Below are positions 12,710-13,322 of a stretch of 13,322 nt of DNA, one piece after another. The notes beneath the pieces were generated by a model. That model searched no databases. It saw nothing but the letters and a program-made list of their open reading frames with translations, and had not been told where the DNA came from. Both the position numbers and the translations under genes were made by a program. This stretch comes from an uncultured Butyrivibrio sp. (GTDB taxonomy: Bacteria > Bacillota > Clostridia > Lachnospirales > Lachnospiraceae), in NCBI RefSeq assembly GCF_947169445.1, contig NZ_CAMVPU010000076.1, positions 1-13,322 of the forward strand, in the 5' to 3' direction. The stretch's first letter is position 1, and the number at the start of each line of letters is the position of its first letter.

Positions 12710-13322
12710 GTTTGATCACCTCCTCTGTTAATGTCCTGTAAGCAGCTGTAGCTTTTCCCTTGGGATCATATTGATAAATACTCGCACCTTCCACGCTAAT
12801 CTCAGCTGCTCTTACAGAAAGCGGAATTGTCGTATCAAAAACATGAAGCTGGTCTGAATAAGTGTCGATTACAAGCTGAGATATATCCTTGGCATAATTT
12901 GTTCTGCAATCAACCATAGTGAGCAAAATACCCTCAACCACAAGATTTCTGTTGAGTCTTCTCTGCACTCGGCTTATTGTTTTCATCAGCTGTTCAAGAC
13001 CTTTCATAGGAAGATATGCAGCCTGAACCGGGATTAGGACACTATCAGCACAAGCCAGTGCGTTTATTGTGAGCATTCCAAGTGACGGCATGCAGTCAAT
13101 GACTATATAGTCGTAATCTGACTTAATGGTATCAACAAGACTTCTGAGCATCACTTCCCTGCTCATGGCATTCACAAGATTGATTTCAAGTGCAGACAGT
13201 TCAATATTTGATGGAATAAGATCCACGCCCTCTGCATGATGAATAATTGCTTCAGAGATTGAAGGCTCTGTTTCTTCCATAATCTCTGAAAGAAGTGTTG
13301 CAAGCGTTACTTCAATCCTATC
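12702..13322 (-). CDS. parA: ParA/Soj-family partition ATPase, N-terminus cut by window edge
   Basis: The frame is open to the right edge of the window. The ATG at 13280 is internal: the 14 codons above it read DRIEVTLATLLSEI, which continues the ParA pattern of TL..LL after the missing DPQGN region. 206 residues are visible. They contain GVDLIPSNIELSALE, NAMSRE, the Walker B-like YDYIVIDCMPSLGML, ADSVLIPVQAAYLPMKGLEQL, and a C-terminal SVRAAEISVEGASIYQYDPKGKA block (split by residues typical of Soj/MinD proteins). Walker A lies outside the window. This ParA type, with the CMPSLG and GLEQL blocks, is one I associate with conjugative elements and plasmids of Clostridia. It should form nucleotide-dependent complexes on DNA and act with the ParB encoded next to it. 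Confidence 0.92.
   Translation of the reverse strand, partial: DRIEVTLATLLSEIMEETEPSISEAIIHHAEGVDLIPSNIELSALEINLVNAMSREVMLRSLVDTIKSDYDYIVIDCMPSLGMLTINALACADSVLIPVQAAYLPMKGLEQLMKTISRVQRRLNRNLVVEGILLTMVDCRTNYAKDISQLVIDTYSDQLHVFDTTIPLSVRAAEISVEGASIYQYDPKGKATAAYRTLTEEVIKHA

Overview
The window looks like DNA from an anaerobic, low-to-moderate-GC Firmicute, most likely class Clostridia and plausibly Lachnospiraceae. This rests on the strong AAGGAGG-type ribosome binding sites, the clostridial style of the redox genes and the kind of ParA/ParB module present; no taxonomic marker gene is in view. No rRNA, tRNA, CRISPR array or insertion sequence was seen.

Layout. Positions 1-9484 are one dense minus-strand block that reads right to left: a cytoplasmic NasA/NarB-type molybdenum nitrate reductase, a four-cluster ferredoxin subunit, an NAD(P)H/FAD oxidoreductase, a TehA/SLAC1-like anion channel (TDT family), the anaerobic sulfite reductase AsrA-AsrB-AsrC, and a FecCD-type ABC importer (lipoprotein, permease, and an ATPase cut by the left edge). 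Genes overlap by 4-17 bp or are separated by about 3-33 bp, so this is probably one operon. The likely chemistry is nitrate to nitrite by the molybdoenzyme fed from NAD(P)H. The six-electron reduction of nitrite (and/or sulfite) would follow on the siroheme enzyme AsrC, because no separate nitrite reductase is present.

Positions 9485-9742 form a divergent control region with promoters in both directions, a CACACA/TGTGTG inverted repeat, and a structured leader of about 126 nt. The leader ends in a hairpin that sequesters the Shine-Dalgarno sequence and resembles a molybdenum-cofactor (Moco) riboswitch.

Positions 9743-11347 (plus strand) hold a three-gene overlapping operon: an ECF-transporter S component, a membrane-anchored protein resembling part of the sulfite-oxidase/YedY molybdopterin domain but without the Mo-binding cysteine, and MobA. 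MobA makes the guanine-dinucleotide form of the cofactor that the divergent nitrate reductase should need. The first two genes may form an undescribed cofactor-related uptake or handling system.

Positions 11348-13322 (minus strand) hold a parA (cut by the right edge)-parB-small membrane protein module. It is of the kind I associate with Tn1549-like conjugative elements or megaplasmids, which suggests the nitrate/Moco block may lie on, or next to, a mobile replicon.
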